The notes beneath the pieces were generated by a model, which was not told the origin of the DNA, did not search any database, and saw nothing but the letters and a program-made list of their open reading frames with translations. From the NCBI RefSeq assembly GCF_000427365.1, contig NZ_KE386488.1, forward strand, positions 2,267,882 to 2,331,881: a stretch of DNA of 64,000 nt, read 5' to 3'. Shown here piece by piece: positions 54,255 through 63,651 of the stretch. The translations under genes were made by a program, and so were the position numbers. Source of the stretch: Rikenella microfusus DSM 15922. GTDB lineage: Bacteria; Bacteroidota; Bacteroidia; Bacteroidales; Rikenellaceae. The first letter of the stretch is position 1. Each line of letters opens with the position of its first letter.

Positions 54255-55288
54255 AGACAGCGATACGGCATACGGTCGCGGGCATGGCCCTCGCCGCTCT
54301 GGCGGTATTGCCCACGGGTTGCCGCAAAGACCTCTGTTACGATCACGACGAGCACAATTACGCGGTGAAAGTGGACGCCGTCGCCTCGTGGGAGCGGGAG
54401 TGGGAGCGAAGCCACGCCGTCGATTGGGAGAGCGAGTGGGCCGGCCGGGGCTGGGACGGCTGGATCGCCTACGATGCGCTGCGCCCCGACGCGGCGGACG
54501 GTATCCGGTGCGTGGTTTACAAGTCGGACGGTATCCATTCGTCGAACAATCTGCCTCCGGAAGGCGGCCGCCTGCCGTTGAGCGAAGAGGGCGCCCATGC
54601 GTTGCTGTTTTACAACAACGATACCGAATATATCGTATTCGATAACCTTACCGCATCGGGCACGGCGACCGCCACCACCCGCACCCGCACGCGCGGCGGT
54701 TTCGGCGGTCTGCACGCGGACGAGCGCACGATCAATCCTCCGGATATGCTTTACGGGGCTTATATCGACGAGTACGTGGCGTCCAAAGATACGGAAGTGA
54801 AACGACTGCCGGTCGCGATGCGGCCGCTGACCTATACCTACGCGATACGCTATGAATTCGACGCGGGTCTGGAATACGTGGCGTTGGCGCGCGGCGCTCT
54901 GGCGGGCATGGCCGAGAGCGTCTATTTGCAGGACGGGCACACGGGCAGCGAAACCGCCACCATCCTGTTCGACGACGACGCCTGCCGGCTGACGGATTTC
55001 GGCGTGGAAGCCCGGCTGCAATCGTTCGGCGTGCCCGACTATCCGGGCGATCATTACGCGAAAGCGACGAACCGCTATACGCTGAATCTGGAGGTGCGTT
55101 TGTCGAACGGCGCGTACAAGACCTTTGAATTCGATGTGACCGACCAGGTGGCGGCGCAGCCGCGCGGCGGGGTCATCGTGGTTTCCGGCATCGTGGTTTC
55201 CGGCGAGGAGGCCGGGGGCGGCTCCGGCTTCGATGTGGACGTGGACGGCTGGGGAGCGTATGAGGATATCGAGATGCCGTTGAATTAA
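54251..55288 (+). CDS. DUF5119 fimbrial lipoprotein
   Basis: The 345-residue lipoprotein (signal ending VLPTGCRKDL, start chosen at the overlapping ATG) has the DUF5119 pattern: CRKDLCYDHDEHNYAVKVDA at the start and GWGAYEDIEMPL at the end. DUF5119 proteins occur in fimbrial operons and are thought to be anchor or minor subunits. Overlap with the previous gene implies translational coupling. Confidence 0.88.
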   Translation: MKTAIRHTVAGMALAALAVLPTGCRKDLCYDHDEHNYAVKVDAVASWEREWERSHAVDWESEWAGRGWDGWIAYDALRPDAADGIRCVVYKSDGIHSSNNLPPEGGRLPLSEEGAHALLFYNNDTEYIVFDNLTASGTATATTRTRTRGGFGGLHADERTINPPDMLYGAYIDEYVASKDTEVKRLPVAMRPLTYTYAIRYEFDAGLEYVALARGALAGMAESVYLQDGHTGSETATILFDDDACRLTDFGVEARLQSFGVPDYPGDHYAKATNRYTLNLEVRLSNGAYKTFEFDVTDQVAAQPRGGVIVVSGIVVSGEEAGGGSGFDVDVDGWGAYEDIEMPLN

Positions 55289-55426
55289 AACGGCGCCGGT
55301 GAAAAGCGTCGGAAACCGGCCGATGGATATGGAAAATCCGATTATGCGCATTGATATGCGATTGGCGTAAAGTACGTAATCGGGCAAACTTACCGCAAAA
55401 GAAAAACCAATTTTTAAACGCATAAG
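55289..55426. repeat. Short R2-edge motif in the fimbrial operon
   Basis: aagtacgtaatcgggcaaactt (55369-55390, shown here in part as aagtacgtaatcggg) matches the outer edge of R2 copies, but no stem follows. It separates the anchor genes from the main fimbrillin. Confidence 0.4.
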
Positions 55427-56380
55427 ATGATGAAACACCAAGTGTTTTTGCTCGCAGCGGTCGCAGCGGTCGCAGCGGGGTGTACGAAAAGCGAAACGGT
55501 CGGCAGCGCCGACGGCAAATGGATCCGATTCGACAACGCTTTTGTCGGCAATGCGACTAAGGCTATTACGGCTCTCGATGATGAGAAGATCGAAAAGATG
55601 TATGTATATGGTACATCGAGTTCGAATAACAGTTTGTTCTCGAATCAGGAAGTTACAAAACAGGGTGACTCCTGGGTTTATTCTCCGTTGGTAGAGTGGG
55701 AAACGGGTAAGACTTATACGTTTGCGGCTTATTCTGACGGCAATAACAAAATAGACAACAACGTAGTTTGGAACAGTACCGAAGAGAAGCTGAGCATTTC
55801 CGATTATTCCGTTTCCGATGAGAAGCAGAACGACCTGGTCGTATCCATCGCGTCGAATGCTACAGCGGTTGGTAACAACAACGCGAAAGTAGCATTCACA
55901 TTCAGCCATGCTTTGGCGAAGATCAAGTTCACCATTAAGAGCGAGCTGGGGGACGACAACCCGATAACCATTACCGCCTTTAAGGTGGGTGCCAATAACG
56001 ACATATGCACGACGGGGGATTTGACGTTCACCAATAGCGACACCCCGACTAGCACCTGGGATACTCAAGATAAAGCAAAGGGGCAGTTGGGGGCTAATTT
56101 TACTGAGACAGCCCAAACGACCGTTCCCAGCGTGTCCGACGAACTGGTAGTGATTCCGCAAGAAATCGGTTCGTTGAGCATTTCCTTTAAGGCCAAGTTT
56201 GGCGAAGAGGGCGAAGAGAAGAGTATACAAGGTACGATTTCGTCCGTCGATTGGAAGGCAGGTAACTGTTATAATTATACGGCTTCCATTACCGGGAAGC
56301 AGATGGATGTGATTCAGTTCGGCGTTCCGACCGTTTCGGACTGGGGGCCGGAAACGCCGGGAGACGTGACGCTCCAATAA
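55427..56380 (+). CDS. Fimbrillin (Mfa-like), probable major subunit
   Basis: The 317-residue lipoprotein (signal ending VAAVAAGCTKS) belongs to the fimbrillin family: WIRFDNAFVGNATKAI, WETGKTYTFAAYSDG, FTFSHALAKIKFTIKS and a C-terminal strand VIQFGVPTVSDWGPE for donor-strand assembly. It is more AT-rich and richer in Asn/Thr/Ser than its neighbours, as usual for exposed major pilins. A 9-bp unit (gcagcggtc) is repeated about three times in the signal peptide codons (55457-55482). Confidence 0.9.
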   Translation: MMKHQVFLLAAVAAVAAGCTKSETVGSADGKWIRFDNAFVGNATKAITALDDEKIEKMYVYGTSSSNNSLFSNQEVTKQGDSWVYSPLVEWETGKTYTFAAYSDGNNKIDNNVVWNSTEEKLSISDYSVSDEKQNDLVVSIASNATAVGNNNAKVAFTFSHALAKIKFTIKSELGDDNPITITAFKVGANNDICTTGDLTFTNSDTPTSTWDTQDKAKGQLGANFTETAQTTVPSVSDELVVIPQEIGSLSISFKAKFGEEGEEKSIQGTISSVDWKAGNCYNYTASITGKQMDVIQFGVPTVSDWGPETPGDVTLQ

Positions 56381-56394
56381 GCAGCTCTTCGTTT

Positions 56395-56429
56395 CCGTCG
56401 GGTCGTTTTTCAGGAGAAAGGCCCGACGG
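56395..56429 (+). terminator. Hairpin after the major fimbrillin
   Basis: ccgtcggg (56395-56402) pairs with cccgacgg (56422-56429). There is no strong T-run. It may stop part of the transcripts or protect the fimbrillin mRNA 3' end, favouring excess of the major subunit. Confidence 0.4.
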
Positions 56430-56665
56430 ATACGCTGTCGCCGAAGGCCGCAGCTCCGTTCCGTACGGGGATGCGCGCCGGGGCGCAGTTTCGGTCCGGG
56501 AGGGGTTGAATGTTCCCCTTCCGGGCGCAAAAGGCGGGTAAAAGCCGGGTGAAAGGCGGGCGTTCCCGGAACGGCCGGCCCCGCGCGATTCCGGTCGTCC
56601 GGCTACGAAGCGGAGCAGCCGGGGGAAAAGACCGCAAAACGGAAAAATATCAGCAATCAAGAGGT

Positions 56666-57688
56666 ATGGTAAGAAAAAATGCTATCAGGCTCCTGCTCGT
56701 GCCGGTCGCGATGGGACTGGCGGCCTGTCGGCACGATGCCGGGCCGGACGCGGCCGGGGCGATCCGTTTCGCCTCGCCCGCCCTTACGCGTGTCGCCATC
56801 GAGAATGCCGACGACCTGGAGACCTTCGGCAGCGCTTTCACCGTATGGGGCAGGTATGCCGCTTCCGGCGGTGGCGGCGAGTACGGCGAGGTGTTTCGGG
56901 GCGGCAGGAAGGTGACCTACGGCACGGCGGGCTGGACCTACGAGGGCGATTACGAATACTGGTGTCCGGGCAACACGTATGATTTTTACGCCCTCTGTCC
57001 GTCGGTGGAGCAATTGGCGGGCAAGGAAATTTCGGCCGAGGGCGACCGCGACGGCCATATCGTCGTGCGGAATTTCGATGCGAGGAAAGGCATCGATCTG
57101 ATGCGGGCGGAACGGACCGTTTCCGTGACGCAGGGGGTCTGGCCGGGGCGCGTCGCGTTTTCGTTCCGCCACCTGACCGCCCGCGTGGAGTTCGTCGGTA
57201 AACCCGACCCGGCCTCGGCGGAGATGATAAAGGATTTCCGGGTGGAGGTAACCGGAGCCAGACTGTACGGGATACCCTCCGGAGGGGCATATAAAGACGC
57301 GGAGTGGATATCGGGAACGATGACCGATGCGGATAATCCTTTCAGCAGTTATACAGTTCCCGACGGGGGAACGGGCATCGTGCTGGATAAAAATGGCACG
57401 TCCGTAATCGGGGCGAACGAAACGGGGAAAGCCTGCCTGCCTCTGCCCGGCCGGTTGGACGAGGGGGCCTATTTCGCGGTGGATTACGTCGTGAAGTCGG
57501 CGGACGATGACACGGGCGTGGAGCATACCGAGGTCATACCGCTCGCTTCGCTCGGCGTAACCGAATGGGAACCCGGCCGCAGTTACCGTTACACTTTCAC
57601 GGTGGCGGACGGCGACCATATCCTGTTTTCCCCGCCCGCCGTCGAAGCCTGGCAGGATGCCACGGGCGGCATTATCGTAGTGGAATAA
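56666..57688 (+). CDS. Fimbrillin-family minor subunit 1
   Basis: The start is set at MVRKNAIRLLLVPVAMGLAA, a lipoprotein signal (LAACRHD); the frame is open further upstream but that part is GC-rich leader. The 340-residue protein has fimbrillin patterns (RFASPALTRVAIENADDLET, WCPGNTYDFYALCPS, AFSFRHLTARVEFVG). It is a minor shaft or tip subunit by position. Confidence 0.88.
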   Translation: MVRKNAIRLLLVPVAMGLAACRHDAGPDAAGAIRFASPALTRVAIENADDLETFGSAFTVWGRYAASGGGGEYGEVFRGGRKVTYGTAGWTYEGDYEYWCPGNTYDFYALCPSVEQLAGKEISAEGDRDGHIVVRNFDARKGIDLMRAERTVSVTQGVWPGRVAFSFRHLTARVEFVGKPDPASAEMIKDFRVEVTGARLYGIPSGGAYKDAEWISGTMTDADNPFSSYTVPDGGTGIVLDKNGTSVIGANETGKACLPLPGRLDEGAYFAVDYVVKSADDDTGVEHTEVIPLASLGVTEWEPGRSYRYTFTVADGDHILFSPPAVEAWQDATGGIIVVE

Positions 57689-57703
57689 TCCGATAAGCAT
57701 ATC

Positions 57704-58975
57704 ATGGAAGGTTTGAGACGTTTTTCCCGGTTGTTCGCTGTTTCTGCGGCGCTTCTGGCGGGTTGTACGAAAGAGGGCGGCCCGGAGGCGCCCGACGCGA
57801 CGCGCAGCGTCGTCTTCGGCGTTCCCGGAGTCAGCGTGGAGACGCGCGCGGCTACCGACGGTTTTTACGACCGGTTTCCCGACGGCGGTTCGTTCGGCGT
57901 GTTCGGTTATTGTCTGGCGCAGGAGGTCATCGACGGAAACAAAAACAAAATCAATTTCAGCTCGGGAAGTTCGCCGTGGGGAAGCAAGAACGAGCTGTGC
58001 CGTCCCCGTGTGTTCAACAACGTGGAGGTGACCTATACAGCCGCCGCGGGATGCGTTTATGATTCTCCCGTGAAGTGGTACCGCGACGGCGCGGCCCAGG
58101 GGCAGACGGGTATCGCGGCCGACGAAGCGGGGGACGGCGTATTGTCCGGTACCGACGACTATTTGTATTCGTTCTTCGCCTATTATCCCTATGCCGGTCA
58201 GGAAGCGTCCTACCGGCCTTTCGCGTTCACCCGTCCGGCGAGCGATGCGGATGCGGGCGCCCCGAAGTTCAGTTTTTCCATGCCTTTCGAGAGCGGCGGA
58301 GCGACGAATTTTTCCGAAAAACTGGACGATACGCAGACGCCCGATGCCATGTTCGCCGTGGACTACAACCACAGGAAAACGGAGGGGCAGGTCAGTTTCA
58401 GTTTCTCGCACCTGCTGACGGGACTGGGCTTTCGGGTAAACAATTACAGCCAGACTGCCGAAAGCGGCGGGACGGGGAGCGGCGCCGGCAAGGATCTCTA
58501 TATCTATTCCATCCGGCTAACCGGCGATTTCTACCGTTCCGTCAGCGTGGATTTGTCGAATGCCGACGTGGCGGTCGAATACGATGCCAAGGATGTTTAC
58601 CGGGGCTATTATCTGGTTTACCAGAGCGAGGAGCTGGACGGCACGCGGGTTACCTGGGATGCCTCGGAGGGGAAAAATACGCTCGCGCCGACGAAATATA
58701 TCCGTCTGCTGCCGGGCAACGACGCCGGGCAGGGTTACCTGGGGCCGGTAGGTCCCGACGGGAAATATAACGGTAAACTGCAGGTGGAATACAGGTTCGG
58801 CGACGGCGAGAGGAAAACGGAGGAGCTGACCCGTCCGGGTTCTTTCGCGCCCCGTTCGGGCGTGCGTTATACGGCGCAGATCAACTGGGTGGGCGACGCT
58901 TTCGTGGTTATGGTGCAGGGCGACAACGACGAGGTGTGGGAAGAGGGTTCCGACGACGAGGTGTCGTTCCAATAA
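57704..58975 (+). CDS. Fimbrillin-family minor subunit 2
   Basis: The 423-residue lipoprotein (signal ending ALLAGCTKEG) shows fimbrillin features (VFGVPGVSVETRAATDGFYD, FSFSHLLTGLGFRVNNYSQT) and a C-terminal acidic stretch (NDEVWEEGSDDEVSFQ). It lies 15 nt after the previous subunit gene. Confidence 0.88.
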   Translation: MEGLRRFSRLFAVSAALLAGCTKEGGPEAPDATRSVVFGVPGVSVETRAATDGFYDRFPDGGSFGVFGYCLAQEVIDGNKNKINFSSGSSPWGSKNELCRPRVFNNVEVTYTAAAGCVYDSPVKWYRDGAAQGQTGIAADEAGDGVLSGTDDYLYSFFAYYPYAGQEASYRPFAFTRPASDADAGAPKFSFSMPFESGGATNFSEKLDDTQTPDAMFAVDYNHRKTEGQVSFSFSHLLTGLGFRVNNYSQTAESGGTGSGAGKDLYIYSIRLTGDFYRSVSVDLSNADVAVEYDAKDVYRGYYLVYQSEELDGTRVTWDASEGKNTLAPTKYIRLLPGNDAGQGYLGPVGPDGKYNGKLQVEYRFGDGERKTEELTRPGSFAPRSGVRYTAQINWVGDAFVVMVQGDNDEVWEEGSDDEVSFQ

Positions 58976-59004
58976 AGATAACGAAGACAAGGAGGATTGT
59001 ATAG

Positions 59005-61506
59005 ATGATGACAGCCAGAGCGATAAAACACGTTTCGCGCCTCGTGCCGTTGCTGGCGGCGCTGGCGGCGTTTTCCTGCACGAAGGACAAGTTCGGAAAC
59101 GGCCCTGCGAGCGGGGAGCCGGGGACGCTCGCCGTCACCGTGCGGAGCGAAGAACTGCTGCCGGCCGAGGTAGCCACCCGGGTCGGCGATCCCAAAAGCG
59201 ACGCCGAGAAGGAGATCAAACAGTTTTACCTCTTTTTTTTCGATGCGGAGGGAAAGTATCTGAGGTCGAGCACCGAAGCAGAACGTTTCTTCGGGTTCCA
59301 GACATCGCAGCCGGGTACCTCCGTGATGAATATCGACAGCAAAGCGATCGACCAGACCCAGCTGCAAGGCGAAATCACCGTCTATGCCGTGGCCAACGTG
59401 GAGGAGGGGACTTTCCGGGATAGCGATAAGGACGGCCGGTGCGACGGGATCGATGATCTTGCGGCGTTGCAAGGGTACGAATACAGCCCCGAGGCTGTCG
59501 GCGTCGGGCTTCCCGAGTCGGGCATGCCGATGGTGGGCATGGGCAAGATCACCCTCAGCCAGGATCGGGCGAACGCCCTCACCATAGAGATGAAAGCGCT
59601 GATGGCGCGGGTGGACGTGACGCTGCGGATCGATTCCGAAACGACCACCGAAGACCGGCTGCCCCGCCTGAGCATGATCGAATGGAGCGCGGTGAACCTG
59701 CCGGAATCCGTTTGTTTTATCGCGCCCGAATCGGGCGTCACCCCAACGGACGTATCGATGCACGAATCGGTTACGGTGCCGAGGCAGGATGTGATTTACA
59801 ACCGGAACGGGACGGTCGAGATTTCGTTTTACGTATTCGAAAATCTGCAACCGGCCGATAAGGCGGATCCTGACGGCGAAAAGGGAGAGAAGTGGAACTG
59901 GACGGGAGATTATCCGGACGGCCCTCTGGACGAAGACGAGAACCCGACCGAACTTTCCGACGCGGAGAAACAACGCTACAAGCCCTGCCTGTCGAACGGG
60001 AGGGCGACCGCCGTGGAGATACATTGCAATTATTATACGTATAACAGCACCGACGGGCAACCGGCGTATTACGACGTGACTTATACGCTCTATCCGGGCG
60101 CGGATCCCGTCGATGATTTCAACGTGAGGCGTAACAGCCAGTACCGGAGCGATGTCGTTATCAAAGGGATCACTCAGGTGGGAACGAATCCCGACCACGT
60201 GAACTTCGACGCCCGCGTGAATATTCTGGAAAACAATAACTATTTCGTTTCCATACTGAGGGAACGGAACCACGACGCCCATTTCTGCGTCACGCCGATG
60301 GATATTTACCTGTTCAAGGAGAAGGACGATCCGGATGTGGAACCCACGATGGAAGTTACTCTGGGCGATGACGCGAACGATGCCGAAGGCAACCCGTGGA
60401 TACGGATGGAGCGCATACCGGCGAACCTGATGGAGTCCGGAAACGTTACCGACGACCCGAATTACAACGAAAGGCACAGCGACGTAAGCTCTTCCGGCAA
60501 ATGGCTCGATAACAGGGGGCTGCCGTGGCACGCCGGGACGGGGAAGCGCCGCTGGTTCACCACCGGGCTGTTGAGAGAGTTGGATGCCAACACGGTGGAA
60601 GAGAGGGGAACGAACGGAAAAACGTGCGTGATGCACCACCGCGACCGGATCTATTTCTATCTGGACGAAAATCTCGGCGATAACGACCGGACGGCCACCG
60701 TGACGCTGGTCTATAAGGAGAACGGCGCGGAGATTTCCCACCGCACGCTGGAAATCCGCCAGGTGCCGTTGCTGGAGGTGAAAGTGTATAACCGTAAGAA
60801 CCCCCGAGAGCATATCCATACTATTTATATGGAGCAGTACGAAGAGTATGCGCAGCATTACGACCCGCTGGACGAATATTCGACGACGGCCGTCTATACG
60901 GGACGGACATGGGGGAATAACGGACTCGGATTTGGCAACGCGCGTATCATACCGTTGCATGAGGAAAACGCTGATAATATGGAGCGTAGTATTTATGGGA
61001 GGTATTTTGAGATTTTTTTCAATTATTATCACGGACGCGATCTTACGCCCTATTTATGTAAAGAGGCCGGTCAGTTGGTTATGAACCTGAATGGTCAGCC
61101 TCGTTCGGCTCCCGAATATTGTTATAACAAAAATATCCGTAACGATTCCGGGACTGTCCCGTTTGAGGACGAAACACCATGGGGGAGCGATTATGTGAGG
61201 ATTACCGAGAACGATGCCAAATGGTTTTTGCCCGGTATCCGTCAGATGGAAGATGCGCTGAGCGCTTATTATACCGCTTATAGTGAATTTGCTTCCGATT
61301 TTTATTGGTCGTCGTCGGTGGCGAGAAACGATGGTATTATTAATACGCAGAATACCTCTCGCGCCCGCGCTACGAAGATCGAAGGCAATCAGTATGTCGA
61401 GAGTTACGATTCGGACGACGCATATCCTTCGGGAGGCTGGGCTAACCGTACCGAAAGTTTGCGTGTCCGGGCTTTCCGGATCGACAAAAAGCCGATCGAA
61501 TATTAG
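59005..61506 (+). CDS. DUF4906 fimbrial tip protein
   Basis: The 833-residue lipoprotein (signal ending LAAFSCTKDK) has an N-terminal fimbrillin-like region (PGTLAVTVRSEELLPAEVAT) and the DUF4906 region in the second half (NARIIPLHEENADNME, RITENDAKWFLPGIRQMEDAL, FYWSSSVARND, ending SLRVRAFRID). DUF4906 proteins are large accessory or tip subunits of Bacteroidales fimbriae and may be adhesins. Last gene of the operon. Confidence 0.9.
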   Translation: MMTARAIKHVSRLVPLLAALAAFSCTKDKFGNGPASGEPGTLAVTVRSEELLPAEVATRVGDPKSDAEKEIKQFYLFFFDAEGKYLRSSTEAERFFGFQTSQPGTSVMNIDSKAIDQTQLQGEITVYAVANVEEGTFRDSDKDGRCDGIDDLAALQGYEYSPEAVGVGLPESGMPMVGMGKITLSQDRANALTIEMKALMARVDVTLRIDSETTTEDRLPRLSMIEWSAVNLPESVCFIAPESGVTPTDVSMHESVTVPRQDVIYNRNGTVEISFYVFENLQPADKADPDGEKGEKWNWTGDYPDGPLDEDENPTELSDAEKQRYKPCLSNGRATAVEIHCNYYTYNSTDGQPAYYDVTYTLYPGADPVDDFNVRRNSQYRSDVVIKGITQVGTNPDHVNFDARVNILENNNYFVSILRERNHDAHFCVTPMDIYLFKEKDDPDVEPTMEVTLGDDANDAEGNPWIRMERIPANLMESGNVTDDPNYNERHSDVSSSGKWLDNRGLPWHAGTGKRRWFTTGLLRELDANTVEERGTNGKTCVMHHRDRIYFYLDENLGDNDRTATVTLVYKENGAEISHRTLEIRQVPLLEVKVYNRKNPREHIHTIYMEQYEEYAQHYDPLDEYSTTAVYTGRTWGNNGLGFGNARIIPLHEENADNMERSIYGRYFEIFFNYYHGRDLTPYLCKEAGQLVMNLNGQPRSAPEYCYNKNIRNDSGTVPFEDETPWGSDYVRITENDAKWFLPGIRQMEDALSAYYTAYSEFASDFYWSSSVARNDGIINTQNTSRARATKIEGNQYVESYDSDDAYPSGGWANRTESLRVRAFRIDKKPIEY

Positions 61507-61531
61507 CGCCTGTATCTTTCCGGGCATGGAA

Positions 61532-61574
61532 CCGGCCCTGCGGAATCGGAATTCCGCAGGGCCGGCCTGTTTTC
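61532..61574 (+). terminator. Terminator of the fimbrial operon
   Basis: Perfect 15-bp stem ccggccctgcggaat (61532-61546) with attccgcagggccgg (61551-61565), then cctgtttt. Confidence 0.9.
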
Positions 61575-61661
61575 AGGCGGGAATGTCGCGTTATCTCCGC
61601 CGGTACGGGCGACGGGTGCGGAACGCCTCTCCCGGCGGGAGGGCGATGACGTAGAGGGGGA

Positions 61662-62993
61662 TTATAAATCTTTGATTAGTACCGTATTTTTCCGGTTATA
61701 GACCGTTTCGCGCAGGTTCAGGATCGTCTGCCACTCTTGGGCGAAGTCGTTTTTGATGTCGATGCGGAAATCTTCGGAACCGTAGGTGTCCACCCGTTCG
61801 AACAGGTCGCCGACGCTGAGGCGGCCGATGTCCCGGGCGGGGATATAGGCCGGGACGACTTTATCGTCTTCGGCCGGGGTTTCGGCGACGAGGCCGATTT
61901 TCAGCAGCGTGTCGAGCGTATCGGAGGTGAGCTGCGTCGGGATGCGGTACCGTTCGGAGATGGCGTCCGCCGTGTAGGGCGTCTCGCCGGTTTCGAACCG
62001 TTTGACGATAAGGTACATGACGGTCAGCAGCGTGAAGTCCCGGTAGCGGCGGCTGATATTTTTGGTCTCTTGTTCGAAGTCGAATTTGCTGACGTTCTGG
62101 TGGGCGAAGGCCAGCTCGGCGCCGAACAGACAGATGAACCACGACAGTTGCAGCCAGAGCAGCAGCAGCGGCAGCGCGGCGAAACTTCCGTAAATGGCGT
62201 TGTATTTCGATATCCATATCTGGCCGCCGATGTAGAGCATCTGGAATATCTGGAACGCGATGCCGGTGAACAGACCGGCGAACAACGCGCTGCCGAACCG
62301 GACTTTGGTGTTCGGCACGTACATGTACAGGAATACGAACAGCAGGATGGTGATCAGGTAAGGTATGGATTTGGCTATCGGGGCGATGGCCCAGCCGAGG
62401 ATATGTTCCTGTCCGGCGGCGGTGCTGAGCAGGATCGAAAAACCGGCGTTGCAGATCAGGAACACGGGGGTGATGACCACCAGGGCGAGGTAGTCGGTGA
62501 ATTGGCGTACATAGGGGCGTCCCCGGCGGATTTGCCAGATGTCGTTGAAGTTGCTCTCGATTTTGCTGAGCAGGCTGAACACCGTGTAGAGCAGCAGTAC
62601 GATGCCGACGCCTAAGAATACGCCGCCTTTGGCGTATTCGATCGACTGGTCGATGAAGCCCATGGCTTTGCGGAGCAGGTCTTCCTGGCCGGCGAAATAG
62701 CGGAACAGCTCGCTCTGGACGATGTTCTGGAATCCGAAGCCTCGGGCGATGGCGAACAGGACGGCGAGGACGGGTACGATGGAGAGCAGGGTGCTGTATG
62801 TCAGCGCTCCGGCGCGTATGTTGAGTTGCGCCCCCCGGATGTTGCGGATGGCGAGGATGAAGCTTTTCAACAGGTTGTAGAGGCCGACCCGTTTGACGGA
62901 GCTGTCGATGCTGCTGATCCGCCAGATGTCGTAGGTGAAGAACCGGATCGTGTCGATGACGAATTGTTTTATTTTCTGGAATAGCTGTTTCAT
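61662..62993 (-). CDS. YihY/BrkB family inner-membrane protein
   Basis: The start is set at MKQLFQKIKQFVIDTIRFFT. The 443-residue protein has six transmembrane helices in the YihY/virulence factor BrkB pattern (AGALTYSTLLSIVPVLAVLFA, split at TYSTLLSIVPVL; YGSFAALPLLLLWLQLSW) and a C-terminal winged-helix-like cytosolic domain (AISERYRIPTQLTSDTLDTL) typical of Bacteroidota members. Despite old annotation it is not RNase BN. Function unknown. Confidence 0.92.
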   Translation of the reverse strand: MKQLFQKIKQFVIDTIRFFTYDIWRISSIDSSVKRVGLYNLLKSFILAIRNIRGAQLNIRAGALTYSTLLSIVPVLAVLFAIARGFGFQNIVQSELFRYFAGQEDLLRKAMGFIDQSIEYAKGGVFLGVGIVLLLYTVFSLLSKIESNFNDIWQIRRGRPYVRQFTDYLALVVITPVFLICNAGFSILLSTAAGQEHILGWAIAPIAKSIPYLITILLFVFLYMYVPNTKVRFGSALFAGLFTGIAFQIFQMLYIGGQIWISKYNAIYGSFAALPLLLLWLQLSWFICLFGAELAFAHQNVSKFDFEQETKNISRRYRDFTLLTVMYLIVKRFETGETPYTADAISERYRIPTQLTSDTLDTLLKIGLVAETPAEDDKVVPAYIPARDIGRLSVGDLFERVDTYGSEDFRIDIKNDFAQEWQTILNLRETVYNRKNTVLIKDL

Positions 62994-63106
62994 GGCCGGA
63001 AGTATGTCCGATAAAGTTATCAAAAATCGGGCAATCGGCGCGGGTGCGGGCGGATTTACCATGCGGGAGGATGATTGGGACGGCTGTATGCGATCGTATT
63101 TCGTTC

Positions 63107-63475
63107 GGTAAGTATATCCGACTTTACCCTATAATTATATGCACGCCTGATTTTCAGTATATTTCGGCCTGCACCCATCCCCTTAAGCAGAGAAAGCCCC
63201 GATCCCCTGTGCCGAGCGGCACCGCAGGGCCGTTTAGGGAGATCGTTGCCCGATTTTGGGTAATGTCGTATATACTTACCAAATCGTATATATTTACTTC
63301 CCCGGTTATATACTTTGGTATACCAAATCTATTCGGTGATTATCTCCCTCTATCGGCTCCGCGCCGGACGGCATGAGGCGGTACAAATCCGGGCAAAAGA
63401 CCCGGAGGGTCCGGCGCGAGCCGAGAAACGCCGATGAAGATTAATGGTATATCAAAGGATATAATCGGGTTTACT
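63107..63475. repeat. R1 plus R2 composite repeat (clearest copy)
   Basis: R1 (63107-63280) has edges aagtatatccgacttta and gtcgtatatacttacc around ctgtgccgagcggcac and gcagggccgtttagggag. R2 (63296-63475) has edges ccggttatatacttt and aaggatataatcgggt around tcggctccgcgccggacgg and ggcgcgagccga. Also contains cgggcaaaagacccgg. The 658-bp gap 62994-63651 otherwise holds only the promoter of the last gene. Confidence 0.8.
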
Positions 63476-63617
63476 TTTTGTTTTTATTCCGGTATTCGAT
63501 TTTCAGGCTGTTTCGGCCCGGCGTCCGAGGGGGGACAGGTATCGGTTTGTTGTAATTTATCGGGTATTCGTGTGGATTTTTATTTAGTTGTAGGTTTTAA
63601 TTTGTGTTAATTTTTAT

Positions 63618-63625
63618 TATATTTG
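63618..63625 (+). promoter_or_regulatory. -7 box (TATATTTG) of the last lipoprotein gene
   Basis: Exact TAnnTTTG, 26 nt before the ATG at 63652. No TTTG at standard -33 spacing. Confidence 0.55.
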
Positions 63626-63651
63626 AGGGTAGTCATTAAGAATATAATGTC

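Noticed and set aside
54170-56530. 786-codon open frame on the minus strand
   Set aside because: It lies antisense to three well-supported fimbrial genes, has no recognisable domain and is open only because of GC-rich codon structure.
58867-61032. 721-codon open frame on the minus strand
   Set aside because: Antisense to the fimbrillin minor subunit and DUF4906 genes. Its translation has shadow-type composition.
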